DNA of 35,215 bases, taken from Candidatus Saccharimonadota bacterium (GTDB lineage Bacteria; Patescibacteriota; Saccharimonadia; Saccharimonadales; Saccharimonadaceae). The position numbers and the translations under genes were made by a program. The notes below the pieces were generated by a model that saw only the letters and a list, made by a program, of their open reading frames with translations, had not been told where the DNA came from and did no database searches. This document shows, one piece after another, positions 6,941-14,918 of this stretch (positions within the stretch are counted from its first letter, which is position 1; each line of letters starts with the position of its first letter). The stretch is from the NCBI GenBank assembly GCA_009777625.1, contig WRLL01000008.1, forward strand, positions 1 through 35,215, read 5' to 3'.

Positions 6941-7702
6941 GCAAAAAATTCACGGGCAAAGTAGCCTTAGTAACCGGCGCGACATCTGGTATTGGCAAAG
7001 AAATCGCCAGACAATTGTTGGCTCATGGCACTAAAGTTGTCGTTAACTACGGCGGCAATGAGGAGCAAGCAAAAGAAACCTACGACGAATTTGGCCGTAT
7101 GTTTGGCGCAGGGGGGGGGCTTTTTGTTGGCCAAAGCTGACGTGTCCGATGGGGCCCAAGTCACAGGAATGATCGTCAAGACCGAACAGGAATTCGGCGG
7201 ATTGGATTTCTTAATCAACAACGCCGGTATCGATTTCATGGAATCGATCGAGGATTTTGATTTAGATAACTTTCGCCGTGAGATCGACGTCAATTTGACC
7301 GGCCGGTTTATCTGCGTTCAAAAGGCTGTACGACTTCTTAAAAAATCGAAACAGCCGCGTATTATCAACATCGCGTCGCGGCTGGGTACGCGGCCGATGA
7401 CTTTGTCGGCACCATATTGCACGGCCGAGGCAGCGACGATCATGCTGACCAAAGTCGCGGCGCTGGAACTGGCTGAATACGGCATCAAAGTCAACACTGT
7501 CAGCCCGTCGATGACCTTGACACCGATGGCGTATCAGAGCTACACCGACGACGATATTGCAGAAATGGCCGAGAAAAATCCGTCACGGCGACTCGGCAAA
7601 CCAGAAGACGTTGCGAACGCGGTGTTGTTCTTGCTCGACGAAAAGTCGGATTATATCAACGGTGAGAATTTGAATGTGAACGGCGGGATCTTGTTAGTAT
7701 GA
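6937..7702 (+). CDS. Short-chain dehydrogenase/reductase, frame-shifted at a G9 tract (phase-OFF)
   Basis: The 5' part (6937-7140) stops soon after a G9 tract at 7111-7119, while the rest of the protein continues in the next frame. With eight G the gene would encode an uninterrupted 254-aa SDR. The nucleotide-binding motif TGATSGIG (residues 14-21), NNAG (95-98), Ser147 and Tyr160 are present. The usual catalytic YxxxK reads YCTAE, so the active-site Lys is Glu164; oxidoreductase activity is therefore doubtful. The C terminus LNVNGGILLV is intact, suggesting the gene is under selection rather than decayed. The start overlaps the xseB stop (ATGA). It is either phase-variable or carries a homopolymer sequencing error. 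Confidence 0.85.
7111..7119 (+). repeat. G9 homopolymer tract 3 (in SDR gene, OFF phase)
   Basis: Nine G between A7110 and C7120. Eight G would give GCA GGG GGG GGC TTT TTG TTG GCC and restore the SDR frame. Confidence 0.95.
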
Positions 7703-7724
7703 AAAAGTATGAGGCCAGAATAAA

Positions 7725-8231
7725 ATGATCATCGGCCTAATCGTCGGAATTTTAGTCGTGGCGATTATCGGCGTTGGCGTCCTAGCTGGCGGCGCGCCCT
7801 TTGTACCGACACGCAAAATCTGGATTGATGACGCCATGAAACTGGCAAAGGTCAGCGCGGACGACGTGATAGTCGATCTGGGTAGCGGTGATGGGGCGGT
7901 CCTAAAACAGGCGCTGAAGAAAGGTGCGAAGCGAGCAATTGGCTACGAGGTCAATCCCTTGCTAGTTTGGTGGTCGCGGTTGCGGCTGAAAAAATTTGGC
8001 AAAAGGGCAGTAGTTCTTAACCAGAATTTCTTTCACGAAAAGTTGCCGCGCGATACGACGGTGATTTATCTGTTTCAGGTCGACAAGGTGCTGAAGAAAA
8101 TCCCGCGGTTCATCGAAAAGCAACGGGCGAACTTAACAACGAAAAAACTGCGCGTAGTCTGCTTTGGTTTTGCACTGCCAGATCTGGAGCCAAAGCAAAA
8201 ACGGGGCGGTATGAATCTTTACGAATTCTAG
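7725..8231 (+). CDS. Membrane-anchored SAM methyltransferase, FAM173/ATPSc-KMT-like
   Basis: 168 aa. An N-terminal transmembrane helix (residues ~2-22) is followed by GGAPFVPT and a small methyltransferase core with SAM motif I VDLGSGDGAVL and GYEVNPLLV. This arrangement resembles the FAM173/ATPSCKMT lysine methyltransferases, whose eukaryotic members modify the ATP synthase c ring; the substrate here is unknown. The gene begins at ATG 7725 with only weak ribosome-binding sequence (GAGG at 7711-7714) 22 bp after the SDR stop, so it is probably in the same transcript. Confidence 0.78.
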   Translation: MIIGLIVGILVVAIIGVGVLAGGAPFVPTRKIWIDDAMKLAKVSADDVIVDLGSGDGAVLKQALKKGAKRAIGYEVNPLLVWWSRLRLKKFGKRAVVLNQNFFHEKLPRDTTVIYLFQVDKVLKKIPRFIEKQRANLTTKKLRVVCFGFALPDLEPKQKRGGMNLYEF

Positions 8232-8260
8232 TTGCGCGTACGCAACGTTTATGCTAAACT
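8232..8260 (+). promoter_or_regulatory. Leaderless promoter of the 223-aa anchored protein
   Basis: TTGCGC (8232-8237), a 17-bp spacer and TAAACT (8255-8260) preceded by TGC, an extended -10. ATG 8267 follows after 6 nt. The -35 box lies in a small palindrome GTTGCG-CGTA-CGCAAC. Confidence 0.65.
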
Positions 8261-8266
8261 TGTGCC

Positions 8267-8938
8267 ATGAAACTCGGGTGGAAATCTGACCAGCGCGGCG
8301 CAGCCAATCCGTTTTTGATTGGTATGATTACTTTCGCGGTTTTGGCGATTGGTGCGGCCGGGGCGTTCTTTTGGGCGTTCATGCAGATGCAGGATTATCG
8401 AAATAACGTCAACGAAAAAATTGATGTAGCTGTCGAAGAAGCCAAGGCCGAACAGAAAGAAGAGTTGCAAGCGCAATTCAACGAGGATTACAAACGGCCA
8501 TTCTTAACGTTCCAGAGCTCGCCCGATTTTGGCTCGATCAGCTTTGAATATCCGCGAACCTGGGCGCAATACATTGCCAAGAGCGACGGCGCCTTGGAAC
8601 TGTACTTTTATCCGGTGGCTGTACCAACGGTGAATCGGCAAACGCCGTTTGCGCTACGTGTCGTAGTGGCTGACAAAGCCTATGATCAGGTTCTGAAATC
8701 CTATGAAAGCAAGATTAAAAATGGCGATCTGTCGGCCTCGACGCTGACGATTGGAAAGACAGACAGCTTTTCCGGCTTTGAAGGCATGCGAATCGACGGC
8801 CAGTTTGACAAAACCATCAACGGCTCGACGGTGATTTTCAAAATTCGCGACAAGACTTTGCAGATTTTTGTTGACAGCCAGGATTTCATGAAAGATTTCA
8901 ACGAAACGGTTTTGCCTAGTCTAAAGTTTGAGCCCTAG
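8267..8938 (+). CDS. Hypothetical membrane-anchored extracytoplasmic protein
   Basis: 223 aa, no family recognised. A cytoplasmic stub containing QRGAANP leads into one transmembrane helix (residues ~17-40), a charged coiled-coil-like stretch (EEAKAEQKEELQAQF) and a ~140-residue globular domain with alternating beta-rich segments (FGSISFEYPRTWAQYI, ELYFYPV, ALRVVVADKAY, FKIRDKTLQIFV). The domain order suggests a single-pass protein with its C terminus outside the cell. It is monocistronic behind its own leaderless promoter. Confidence 0.8.
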   Translation: MKLGWKSDQRGAANPFLIGMITFAVLAIGAAGAFFWAFMQMQDYRNNVNEKIDVAVEEAKAEQKEELQAQFNEDYKRPFLTFQSSPDFGSISFEYPRTWAQYIAKSDGALELYFYPVAVPTVNRQTPFALRVVVADKAYDQVLKSYESKIKNGDLSASTLTIGKTDSFSGFEGMRIDGQFDKTINGSTVIFKIRDKTLQIFVDSQDFMKDFNETVLPSLKFEP

Positions 8939-8992
8939 GAAAAATTGTCAATTATATAGTACAATTATTATCGTCATAAAACTGGAGGAAAA

Positions 8993-9499
8993 ATGAATGA
9001 TCTGATTATTCGAGAAATTGTTTTAGGCGACAGGGAACAAGTATTCAATTTGATAGATACAGTGTTGGGTAGTTTGGATAGAAAAGATTTCTTTATCCCA
9101 TATTCGGATGAAGAAAAAGCAAAATTTTTCGATAAATCCTATGCTCATCACTACGGGGCTTTTGAGGGCGATAAACTTGTTGCTATAAATGGAATATATG
9201 TTGAAGATGATTCAATAAGAGATTATTATGATATCTTGGATATTGACAAGTCCGAAAGTATTGGTGAATTAGGCGGCTTTTTGGCCCTGCCGGAATATAC
9301 AGGCAGAGGCATCATGACAAAATTAAGCGAAAAACAGCTGGAATTAGCGAAAAAATTAAATATCAATCATATGGTAGCAACGGTGCATCCCGAAAATATC
9401 GGGAGCCGTATCATTTTGGAAAAAATGGGATTGAAATGTTTTAATACGATTACTTCGGGGGGGGGCTACCTGAGGAATGTGTATTATAAGAAAATGTAG
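8993..9499 (+). CDS. GNAT-family N-acetyltransferase with C-terminal G9 tract
   Basis: 168 aa. The acetyl-CoA motif A is LGGFLALPEYTGRGIMTKL (R-G-x-G-like loop TGRGI), followed by HPENIGSRIILEKMGL. These proteins move an acetyl group from acetyl-CoA to an amine; the acceptor is unknown. GGAGG ends 4 nt before ATG 8993. The gene is visibly AT-richer than its neighbours, which suggests transfer. Codons ~155-158 are the G9 tract 9457-9465, in frame as sequenced. G8 would end the protein after SGGAT and G10 after about eight altered residues, so slippage would change the last beta strand. Confidence 0.85.
   Translation: MNDLIIREIVLGDREQVFNLIDTVLGSLDRKDFFIPYSDEEKAKFFDKSYAHHYGAFEGDKLVAINGIYVEDDSIRDYYDILDIDKSESIGELGGFLALPEYTGRGIMTKLSEKQLELAKKLNINHMVATVHPENIGSRIILEKMGLKCFNTITSGGGYLRNVYYKKM
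9457..9465 (+). repeat. G9 homopolymer tract 4 (3' end of GNAT gene)
   Basis: Nine G after TTC (9454-9456), encoding SGGG near the C terminus. Both +1 and -1 changes alter and shorten the terminus. Confidence 0.95.
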
Positions 9500-9576
9500 G
9501 GAAAGTTTTTCGGGCTGATTCTGTCAATATCAAACCATAATCAACATCATTTTGCGAATTTTGCTATAATTGAAAC

Positions 9577-10299
9577 ATGAATTCCGTGGAGGGAGATTCG
9601 GACTTGGCGCAGTCGTCGCTGATCGCAGCGGCGCACGAGTTAAAGTCGCCGCTGGTGTTGTTGCGGCAGTTGTCTTTCCATATGGGTGAAGCTGATTCGT
9701 TGAACCAAGCCGAAATCGCGCAGCGGGTGCGTTTGACCAGCGAGCGGGCTTTGCGGCTGGTTGACAATTTGACCAAGACGGCGCGGCTGGACGACGCGAT
9801 GTTTCAATTGGAGCCGGTGCAATTACGCGGCGTCTTCTCGGAAATTTTAGAAGAAATGTCGCCGTTGGCTCGTGCTATGAATCAAAAGTTTTCGTTGAAA
9901 GTTGCAAAGTCAATGCCAGCGATTGTGGCCAATCGCGATCTGCTAAGCGGGCTGCTGGTCAATCTGCTGGATAACTCTTTGCAGTACAATTCTGCTGAAC
10001 GGGCGATCGAGATTTCAGCGCGAATTTCGCGACATCGGACAGAGGCGATTGTGGCGGTGCGCGATCATGGCGCAGCGATTGATCTGGCGGAATTTCGCCG
10101 ACTTAATGATAGTTTAGGTCGGCAAATTCAACCAATATCAGCGCGGCCTTTATCGTCGGGACTAGGATTGTTTATTGCTGGAGAATTTGCACGGGCCATG
10201 AAAGGGCAATTGTCGGTAGTGCGGCATCGCGCGGGCGGGTTGACATTTTCGGCTAGTTTGCCGATTTCTCATCAGTTAAGTTTGCTGGAGGCGGGATAA
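9577..10299 (+). CDS. Soluble sensor histidine kinase
   Basis: 240 aa without a membrane segment or separate sensor domain. The dimerisation box has the phosphoacceptor His20 in AAHELKSPL. The ATPase part shows the N box NLLDNSLQYN, the D/G1 box VRDHGA and the G2 box SSGLGLFIA. It should autophosphorylate and pass phosphate to the response regulator encoded next, whose GTG lies 1 nt after this stop. ATG 9577 is 6 nt after TATAAT (9565-9570, with upstream TGC, extended -10), so the mRNA should be leaderless. How it senses a signal without a sensor domain is unknown. Confidence 0.9.
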   Translation: MNSVEGDSDLAQSSLIAAAHELKSPLVLLRQLSFHMGEADSLNQAEIAQRVRLTSERALRLVDNLTKTARLDDAMFQLEPVQLRGVFSEILEEMSPLARAMNQKFSLKVAKSMPAIVANRDLLSGLLVNLLDNSLQYNSAERAIEISARISRHRTEAIVAVRDHGAAIDLAEFRRLNDSLGRQIQPISARPLSSGLGLFIAGEFARAMKGQLSVVRHRAGGLTFSASLPISHQLSLLEAG

Positions 10300-10300
10300 A

Positions 10301-10783
10301 GTGACCGACGACGAATCTCTGCGATGTCATTCCGGACTTGATCCGGAATCCAATCAATCATCGCATGGATCCCGGAATAAATCCGAGATGACAAATCGCG
10401 AAAAGCTGAGAATTTTATTGCTGGAAGACGACAAATGGCTGGCAGAAAGTCTATTTGAAATGTTGCGAGACGATTTCGAAATTCGCGTGGTGAATAATCC
10501 GGAAAAAGTCTTTGACGTCATGGAAACTTGGTGGCCCGACGTCATGCTGGCCGATGTGGTTTTGGGCGCGAAAAACTTGTTCGTGTTGTTGCATGAAATG
10601 CAAAGCTACGTTGACACACGCGTGGTTCCGACTGTCATTTTGTCGTCAATCTCACAACAAATTAGCGTAAGTGATTTGGAAAAGTTCAATGTGCGAAAAG
10701 TTCTGGACAAGGCAAAAATCACACCTGACGGCATGCGGCAAGCTTTGCGCGAAATTGCGTTGAAAGGCGAGGCGGTGAAATGA
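10301..10783 (+). CDS. Response regulator with repeat-derived N-terminal extension
   Basis: 160 aa from GTG 10301, with GGAGG (10288-10292) inside the kinase gene. The receiver domain starts at about residue 35 (LRILLLEDDKW) with acidic residues E42/D43/D44, phosphoacceptor D85 in MLADVVLG, VILSS and the conserved Lys in VLDKAK. No output domain follows. Residues ~9-30 (CHSGLDPESN...) are encoded by a 67-bp palindromic element, and a second start at ATG 10388 inside the end of that element would give the bare receiver. It overlaps recO by ATGA (10780-10783), so kinase, regulator and recO form one translational unit. Confidence 0.88.
   Translation: MTDDESLRCHSGLDPESNQSSHGSRNKSEMTNREKLRILLLEDDKWLAESLFEMLRDDFEIRVVNNPEKVFDVMETWWPDVMLADVVLGAKNLFVLLHEMQSYVDTRVVPTVILSSISQQISVSDLEKFNVRKVLDKAKITPDGMRQALREIALKGEAVK
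10326..10392. repeat. 67-bp palindromic element B inside the response regulator gene
   Basis: It begins GTCATTCCGGA and ends TCCGAGATGAC. The 26-nt left arm and the reverse complement of the right arm match at about 20 positions, with a ~15-nt centre. It is read in frame as CHSGLDPESNQSSHGSRNKS. Units of this type are scattered in many bacterial genomes. Confidence 0.85.
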
Positions 10784-11469
10784 GCGAATTCCTTAAAACC
10801 AAAGCAATAATTTTGCGTCGAACCAACTACGGCGAAGCCGATCGCATTCTGCAAATCCTGACGCCGGACAACGGCAAGCTGTCCGTCATGGCACGCGGCG
10901 TGCGGAAAGAAAAATCACGATTAGCTGGCGGCATCGAGCTGTTCGCGGTCTGTGATTTGACCTTGACCAAATCCGCGCAAAATACGGGTGAGATATGGAC
11001 ATTAACAGGGGCGAAGTTGAACAAATTCTTTGCTCAGATCATGACGAATTACGACAAATTGCAGTTTGGTTACGAGGCAATAAAGCAAGTCGCACGAGCG
11101 GCCGAGCAAATCGATGAGCCGGACTTTTTTGAACTTTTGGCTGATGCTTTTGCGGCGCTGGACGACACAAAAATTGATTTGAAAATAACGCAAACTTGGT
11201 TCTATCTTTCTTTGGCAAAACTCCTTGGCAATGAACTGAATATGGCAACCGACAACCACGGCATGAAGTTGGTCGAAGACGCGCGTTACAATTTCGACGC
11301 GGGCGAGCAGGTTTTTGTCTTCGCGACGTCGGGACGTTACGACGCCGGGGCGATAAAACTCCTGCGCGTCATGACGTCAAACCGGCCGGACGTCGTGGCG
11401 AAAATCGCTGGCGTGCAGGAAATTTTGGATAATTGTTTGTATTTAGCAAAAATGGCAGCGAAGGTTTAG
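10780..11469 (+). CDS. recO: DNA repair protein RecO
   Basis: 229 aa. The N-terminal OB-fold has the RecO pattern KTKAIILRRTNYGEADRILQILTPDNGKLSVMARGVRKEKSRLAGGIELF. A helical domain (residues ~85-160) and a C-terminal segment follow. RecO binds single-stranded DNA and SSB and, with RecR, loads RecA. The zinc-binding cysteine cluster found in many RecO proteins is absent. Overlap with the response regulator stop (ATGA) indicates coupling. The operon partners are unusual for recO, which more often sits with era or glyS; here glyQS follows 43 bp downstream. Confidence 0.93.
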   Translation: MSEFLKTKAIILRRTNYGEADRILQILTPDNGKLSVMARGVRKEKSRLAGGIELFAVCDLTLTKSAQNTGEIWTLTGAKLNKFFAQIMTNYDKLQFGYEAIKQVARAAEQIDEPDFFELLADAFAALDDTKIDLKITQTWFYLSLAKLLGNELNMATDNHGMKLVEDARYNFDAGEQVFVFATSGRYDAGAIKLLRVMTSNRPDVVAKIAGVQEILDNCLYLAKMAAKV

Positions 11470-11512
11470 AGAAAGCATTTTCTTTTTGCCAACTTCATAG
11501 TAAAATATTCCC

Positions 11513-12907
11513 ATGGAAGAAATAGTTTCACTGGCCAAGCGCCGCGGCTTTATTTATCAAGGTTCGGAAATTTACGGCGGTTTGGCCGGGACGTGGGATT
11601 ACGGCCCGTTGGGCGTGCAGCTGAAACGCAACATAACGAACCTGTGGTGGAAAACGTTTGTCGAACAGCGCGACGACATGTACGGCATTGATGCGGCGAT
11701 TCTGATGAACCAAAAAGTCTGGCAGGCCTCGGGCCACGTCGGCGGTTTTGCTGATCCGCTGGTTGAGGATTTAGTCAACAAAAAACGCTGGCGGGCTGAT
11801 CATATTCTCGAGGATGCCGGCATCAAAGATGTTGCCGCAATGTCGATCGACCAGATGAATCAGGTTATCGCTGACAAGGAAATAAAATCGCCCGATGGAA
11901 ATCCTCTGGGAAAGATTCGCCAGTTTAACATGATGCTGCGGACTTTTGTCGGTGCGGCGCAGTCCGAAACGCGCGAAGTCGAGCCGGGCGTCGAGAGCTT
12001 TGACTATGAAACTTCTTCGGTCAGTTATCTGCGTCCGGAAACAGCGCAGGGAATTTTCGTCAATTTCAAAAACATCGTCGATAGTTTCTATCCGGATTTG
12101 CCGTTTGGCGTGGCCCAGATTGGAAAGGCTTTTCGAAACGAAATCAGTCCGCGCGATTTCATTTTCCGCCTGCGCGAGCTAGAGCAAATGGAGATGGAAA
12201 TCTTTATCAATCCTGATAATTGGCAAGCAGAATTTGACAAGTGGCTGAATCTGCAAAAGGAATTTTATCTGAGTCTGGGCCTGCCGGAATCGAAATACCA
12301 CCAAATCGAAGTGCCGGCCGAAGATCGGGCACATTACAGCCAGCGTTCGATTGACACAGAATTTGACTTTGCGATCGGCCAGAAGGAATTGTGGGGGCTG
12401 GCTTACCGGACGAATCACGACTTGATGGCGCATCAAAAAATGAGTGGCAAGTCGATGGAATATCGGCCGAAAGACGGCGGCGAATCGTTTGTGCCGCATG
12501 TCATCGAGCCGACCTTTGGCGTGGATCGAACTTTGCTGGCGGTGTTGGATAATGCTTACACGGTGGACGAAATTGGCGGGGAGAAGCGGGCTTACCTTAA
12601 ACTGCCGCGACACTTGGCGCCGGTGGTGGCTGTTGTTTCGCCACTTCTGAAAAATAAACCGGAACTGGTCAAGAAAGCTCGCGAAGTATACGAATCCTTA
12701 CGCCAGTCGATTGACGGGCGAATTATGTGGGACGACAGCGGCAATATCGGTAAACGCTACCGCAAGGCCGACGAAATCGGCGTGCCGCATTGCGTGGTTA
12801 TTGATTTCGATTCTTTGGATAATGATGATGTTACGGTGCGGGATCGGGATACGACGGAGCAGGTGCGGGTGAAAATTGAAGAATTGACCAGTTTTCTTAA
12901 AAAATAG
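11513..12907 (+). CDS. glyQS: Glycyl-tRNA synthetase, dimeric (single-chain) type
   Basis: 464 aa, the usual length of the alpha2 type. The N terminus is IVSLAKRRGFIYQGSEIYGGLAGTWDYGPLG. Class II motif 2 is FRNEISPRDFIFRLRELEQMEMEIF and motif 3 is PHVIEPTFGVDRTLLAVL, with a C-terminal anticodon-binding domain (LAPVVAVVSPL ... NIGKRYRKADEIGVPHCVVI). It charges tRNA-Gly in the cytoplasm. ATG 11513 is 6 nt after TAAAAT (11501-11506), fitting a leaderless transcript separate from recO. Confidence 0.97.
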   Translation: MEEIVSLAKRRGFIYQGSEIYGGLAGTWDYGPLGVQLKRNITNLWWKTFVEQRDDMYGIDAAILMNQKVWQASGHVGGFADPLVEDLVNKKRWRADHILEDAGIKDVAAMSIDQMNQVIADKEIKSPDGNPLGKIRQFNMMLRTFVGAAQSETREVEPGVESFDYETSSVSYLRPETAQGIFVNFKNIVDSFYPDLPFGVAQIGKAFRNEISPRDFIFRLRELEQMEMEIFINPDNWQAEFDKWLNLQKEFYLSLGLPESKYHQIEVPAEDRAHYSQRSIDTEFDFAIGQKELWGLAYRTNHDLMAHQKMSGKSMEYRPKDGGESFVPHVIEPTFGVDRTLLAVLDNAYTVDEIGGEKRAYLKLPRHLAPVVAVVSPLLKNKPELVKKAREVYESLRQSIDGRIMWDDSGNIGKRYRKADEIGVPHCVVIDFDSLDNDDVTVRDRDTTEQVRVKIEELTSFLKK

Positions 12908-12928
12908 CGTCAAATAACGGAGGTAATA

Positions 12929-13825
12929 ATGGGTAAAGACGACATTTTCAAAGTAGCCATGCTGCAGATGAAACCGATGGGAAACTTGGCAGAGAATATC
13001 GAAAAAGGCGTTAAGTTCTGTCGCAAAGCCAAGGATCTTGGCGCAGATATCGCAGTCTTTCCCGAGATGTGGAGCAACGGCTACGAGCAGCTTTTCGCAG
13101 GTTGCGATAGCACTTACTGCAAAGACAATCAGGATTTTCCTAAAGAAAAGCTAGACGAATGGTTGGATAAAGCGGTGCACGACGATAGCGAATTCGTACA
13201 GACCTTTACAAACTTGGCCAAGGAATTAGAAATGGCGATTGCCATGACTTATTTCGAGAAGACCGAAAACAAACCTCGCAACACGGTTTTGGTGGTCGAT
13301 CGATTCGGCAAGAAAATTCTGAAATATTCCAAGGTTCACACAGTTGATTGGCAGATGGAACACTTCTTGGAGCCAGGAAAAGAATTTGTGGTCAGCGAGT
13401 TGGATTACGGTCGCGGCAAAGTCAAATTAGGCGCAATGATTTGTTTTGATCGAACTTTCCCAGAAAGCGCTCGGGTCCTGATGCTGAAAGGTGCCGAGAT
13501 TATCATCATTCCTAACGCTTGTGCTATGCAACAGATTCGGCGGGATCAGCTTAAAGTTCGGGCTTTTGAAAATATGGCTGGTGTTGTTCTGGTTAATTAT
13601 CCTGATGATGATCAACGCGAAGCTTGGGGCAAATCTGGTGCGTACAGCCCCGTTTGGCGTGACAGTCAGCGAAATGAGCTGGACACAGTAATTGTTGAAA
13701 TGGGCGAGGGAGAAGACATCGCGATTGCAGATTTTGATCTTCGCGAGATCAGGGAGTTTCGCGGAAAAGGCGATATTGTCATAGGCAACCGCAAACCCCA
13801 AGCCTATGAAGAGCTCGTAAAATAA
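12929..13825 (+). CDS. Carbon-nitrogen hydrolase (nitrilase superfamily)
   Basis: 298 aa with the Glu-Lys-Cys triad of the family: E46 in VFPEMW, K135 in KYSKVHTVD and C172 in MICFDRTFPES. The superfamily hydrolyses C-N bonds in amides, carbamoyl groups or nitriles. The sequence FDRTFPESAR and the lack of extra domains suggest an aliphatic amidase or N-carbamoyl-amide hydrolase branch, but the substrate cannot be assigned. GGAGG stands 5-6 nt before ATG 12929, and the gene is 21 bp after glyQS, so it is likely cotranscribed. It ends 6 bp from the convergent pheA stop. Confidence 0.92.
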   Translation: MGKDDIFKVAMLQMKPMGNLAENIEKGVKFCRKAKDLGADIAVFPEMWSNGYEQLFAGCDSTYCKDNQDFPKEKLDEWLDKAVHDDSEFVQTFTNLAKELEMAIAMTYFEKTENKPRNTVLVVDRFGKKILKYSKVHTVDWQMEHFLEPGKEFVVSELDYGRGKVKLGAMICFDRTFPESARVLMLKGAEIIIIPNACAMQQIRRDQLKVRAFENMAGVVLVNYPDDDQREAWGKSGAYSPVWRDSQRNELDTVIVEMGEGEDIAIADFDLREIREFRGKGDIVIGNRKPQAYEELVK

Positions 13826-13831
13826 AAGTTA

Positions 13832-14644
13832 TTAGAAGCTGCCAAGTAGATGAACTTCGTTGCCAGCTTCTTGCAAATCTTTTACAACGTTTTTAGCTTC
13901 CTTATCGTTACCCAAGAAGTCAATATAAAACTTGTAGCGCCATTTTTCACCAATGATCGGCCGCGATTGCAATTTTGTTAAGTTAAGTTGATGGGCGACA
14001 AAAATTCCCAAAGCTTCGTAAAGGGCACCAGGCTGGTGGCCAGTCGTCAAAATCAAGCTGGATTTGCCGGTTTGTGTCAGGTCGGGGTGGGGAATCAGGC
14101 TCTTATTTTTCGTCAGCGCGACGAAACGTGTGAAATTAACCGGGTTATCTTCGATATTTTCCGCCAACACTTTGACGTCAAAGAGGTTTAGTGTCTGTAC
14201 GCCAGCGATGGCGGCTTTGGTCGGGTCTTTCTCCGCGGCGATATGACGGACGGCGGCGGCGGTGTCTTCGAATTCGATTTTGTCAGCACGGGGAAAATTC
14301 TTTTCCAGATAATCTTTGCATTGATCCAGCGCGACGGGGTGCGAATAAATTTCTCTTATTTCCTTTGCGTCAGAGTTGGGCAGGCCGATTAGGTTCTGGT
14401 GAATGCTGAGTTCAGTTTCGGCAAAAATTTGTGCGCCGGACTTTTCCAACAGATCGTAGACTTCGTTGATGCTGCCGTGAAGTGAATTTTCGATGGCGCT
14501 GAGGCCGATCGTTTTGTCGTCAAGCCTAGCGAAAAGTTGTGAAAACGTGGAACATGGGATAATTTCAATATCGCGGCCAAACAATTGTTCGGCGGCCTGG
14601 TGGTGGAACGAGCCGAGCTCGCCTTGGATTAGGATTTTTAGCAT
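13832..14644 (-). CDS. pheA: Prephenate dehydratase
   Basis: 270 aa, the length of monofunctional prephenate dehydratases. The catalytic domain has GELGSFHHQAAEQLFG, AIENSLHGSINEVYDLL and the active-site NFTRFVAL motif. A C-terminal ACT domain shows GALYEALGIF and the ESRP-like LQSRPI used for phenylalanine feedback control. It converts prephenate to phenylpyruvate. No other shikimate or aromatic gene is in the window, which is notable because CPR genomes usually lack amino-acid biosynthesis. ATG 14642-14644 is chosen; a longer in-frame reading runs into palindrome C and is rejected. A weak -10 TAGAAT lies 10 nt before the start. Confidence 0.92.
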   Translation of the reverse strand: MLKILIQGELGSFHHQAAEQLFGRDIEIIPCSTFSQLFARLDDKTIGLSAIENSLHGSINEVYDLLEKSGAQIFAETELSIHQNLIGLPNSDAKEIREIYSHPVALDQCKDYLEKNFPRADKIEFEDTAAAVRHIAAEKDPTKAAIAGVQTLNLFDVKVLAENIEDNPVNFTRFVALTKNKSLIPHPDLTQTGKSSLILTTGHQPGALYEALGIFVAHQLNLTKLQSRPIIGEKWRYKFYIDFLGNDKEAKNVVKDLQEAGNEVHLLGSF

Positions 14645-14685
14645 GACGAGGAATATTCTAACATATTTTGTCCCATTATCACTCT

Positions 14686-14752
14686 TCGTCATTGCGAGCG
14701 TAGCGAAGCAATCCAGAAACAATAGATTGCTTCGCTACGCTCGCAATGACGA
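14686..14752. repeat. Perfect 28-bp palindromic element C
   Basis: The arms 14686-14713 and 14725-14752 are exact inverted copies (TCGTCATTGCGAGCGTAGCG... core) around an 11-nt loop. It sits between pheA and the tRNA-Pro promoter. The 'TCATTGCGAGCGTAGCGAAGCAATC' type unit is a common dispersed palindrome in unrelated bacteria. It could act as a bidirectional transcription barrier. Confidence 0.9.
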
Positions 14753-14773
14753 GATGATCGTAAATCATTTGAG

Positions 14774-14803
14774 TTGCACGCAACTTGTTATTCGTGTTAT
14801 AAT
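14774..14803 (+). promoter_or_regulatory. tRNA-Pro promoter
   Basis: TTGCAC (14774-14779), an 18-bp spacer and TATAAT (14798-14803), predicting a start near 14810, six bases before the mature tRNA. The -35 box overlaps the small palindrome AGTTGC-AC-GCAACT. Confidence 0.75.
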
Positions 14804-14815
14804 CCACTCGGTTGA

Positions 14816-14891
14816 CGGGGTGTGGCGCAGTTGGTAGCGCGCAGCGTTCGGGACGCTGAGGTCGTCCGTTCAAGTCGGATCACCCCGACCA
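14816..14891 (+). tRNA. tRNA-Pro (CGG)
   Basis: A 76-nt cloverleaf: acceptor CGGGGTG/CACCCCG, D arm GCGC...GCGC, anticodon stem CAGCG/CGCTG with loop TTCGGGA (anticodon CGG, reads CCG), 5-nt variable loop, T arm GTCCG-TTCAAGT-CGGAT. The CCA end is encoded (14889-14891). Confidence 0.96.
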
Positions 14892-14918
14892 GAAATTATT
14901 CAAACTAGGGAGGGCGGT

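Noticed and set aside
8231-14785. Shared operator suggested by GTTGC...GCAAC palindromes at 8231-8246 and 14773-14784
   Set aside because: Only two short, differently spaced copies overlapping -35 boxes of the TTGC type; no regulator is linked to them.
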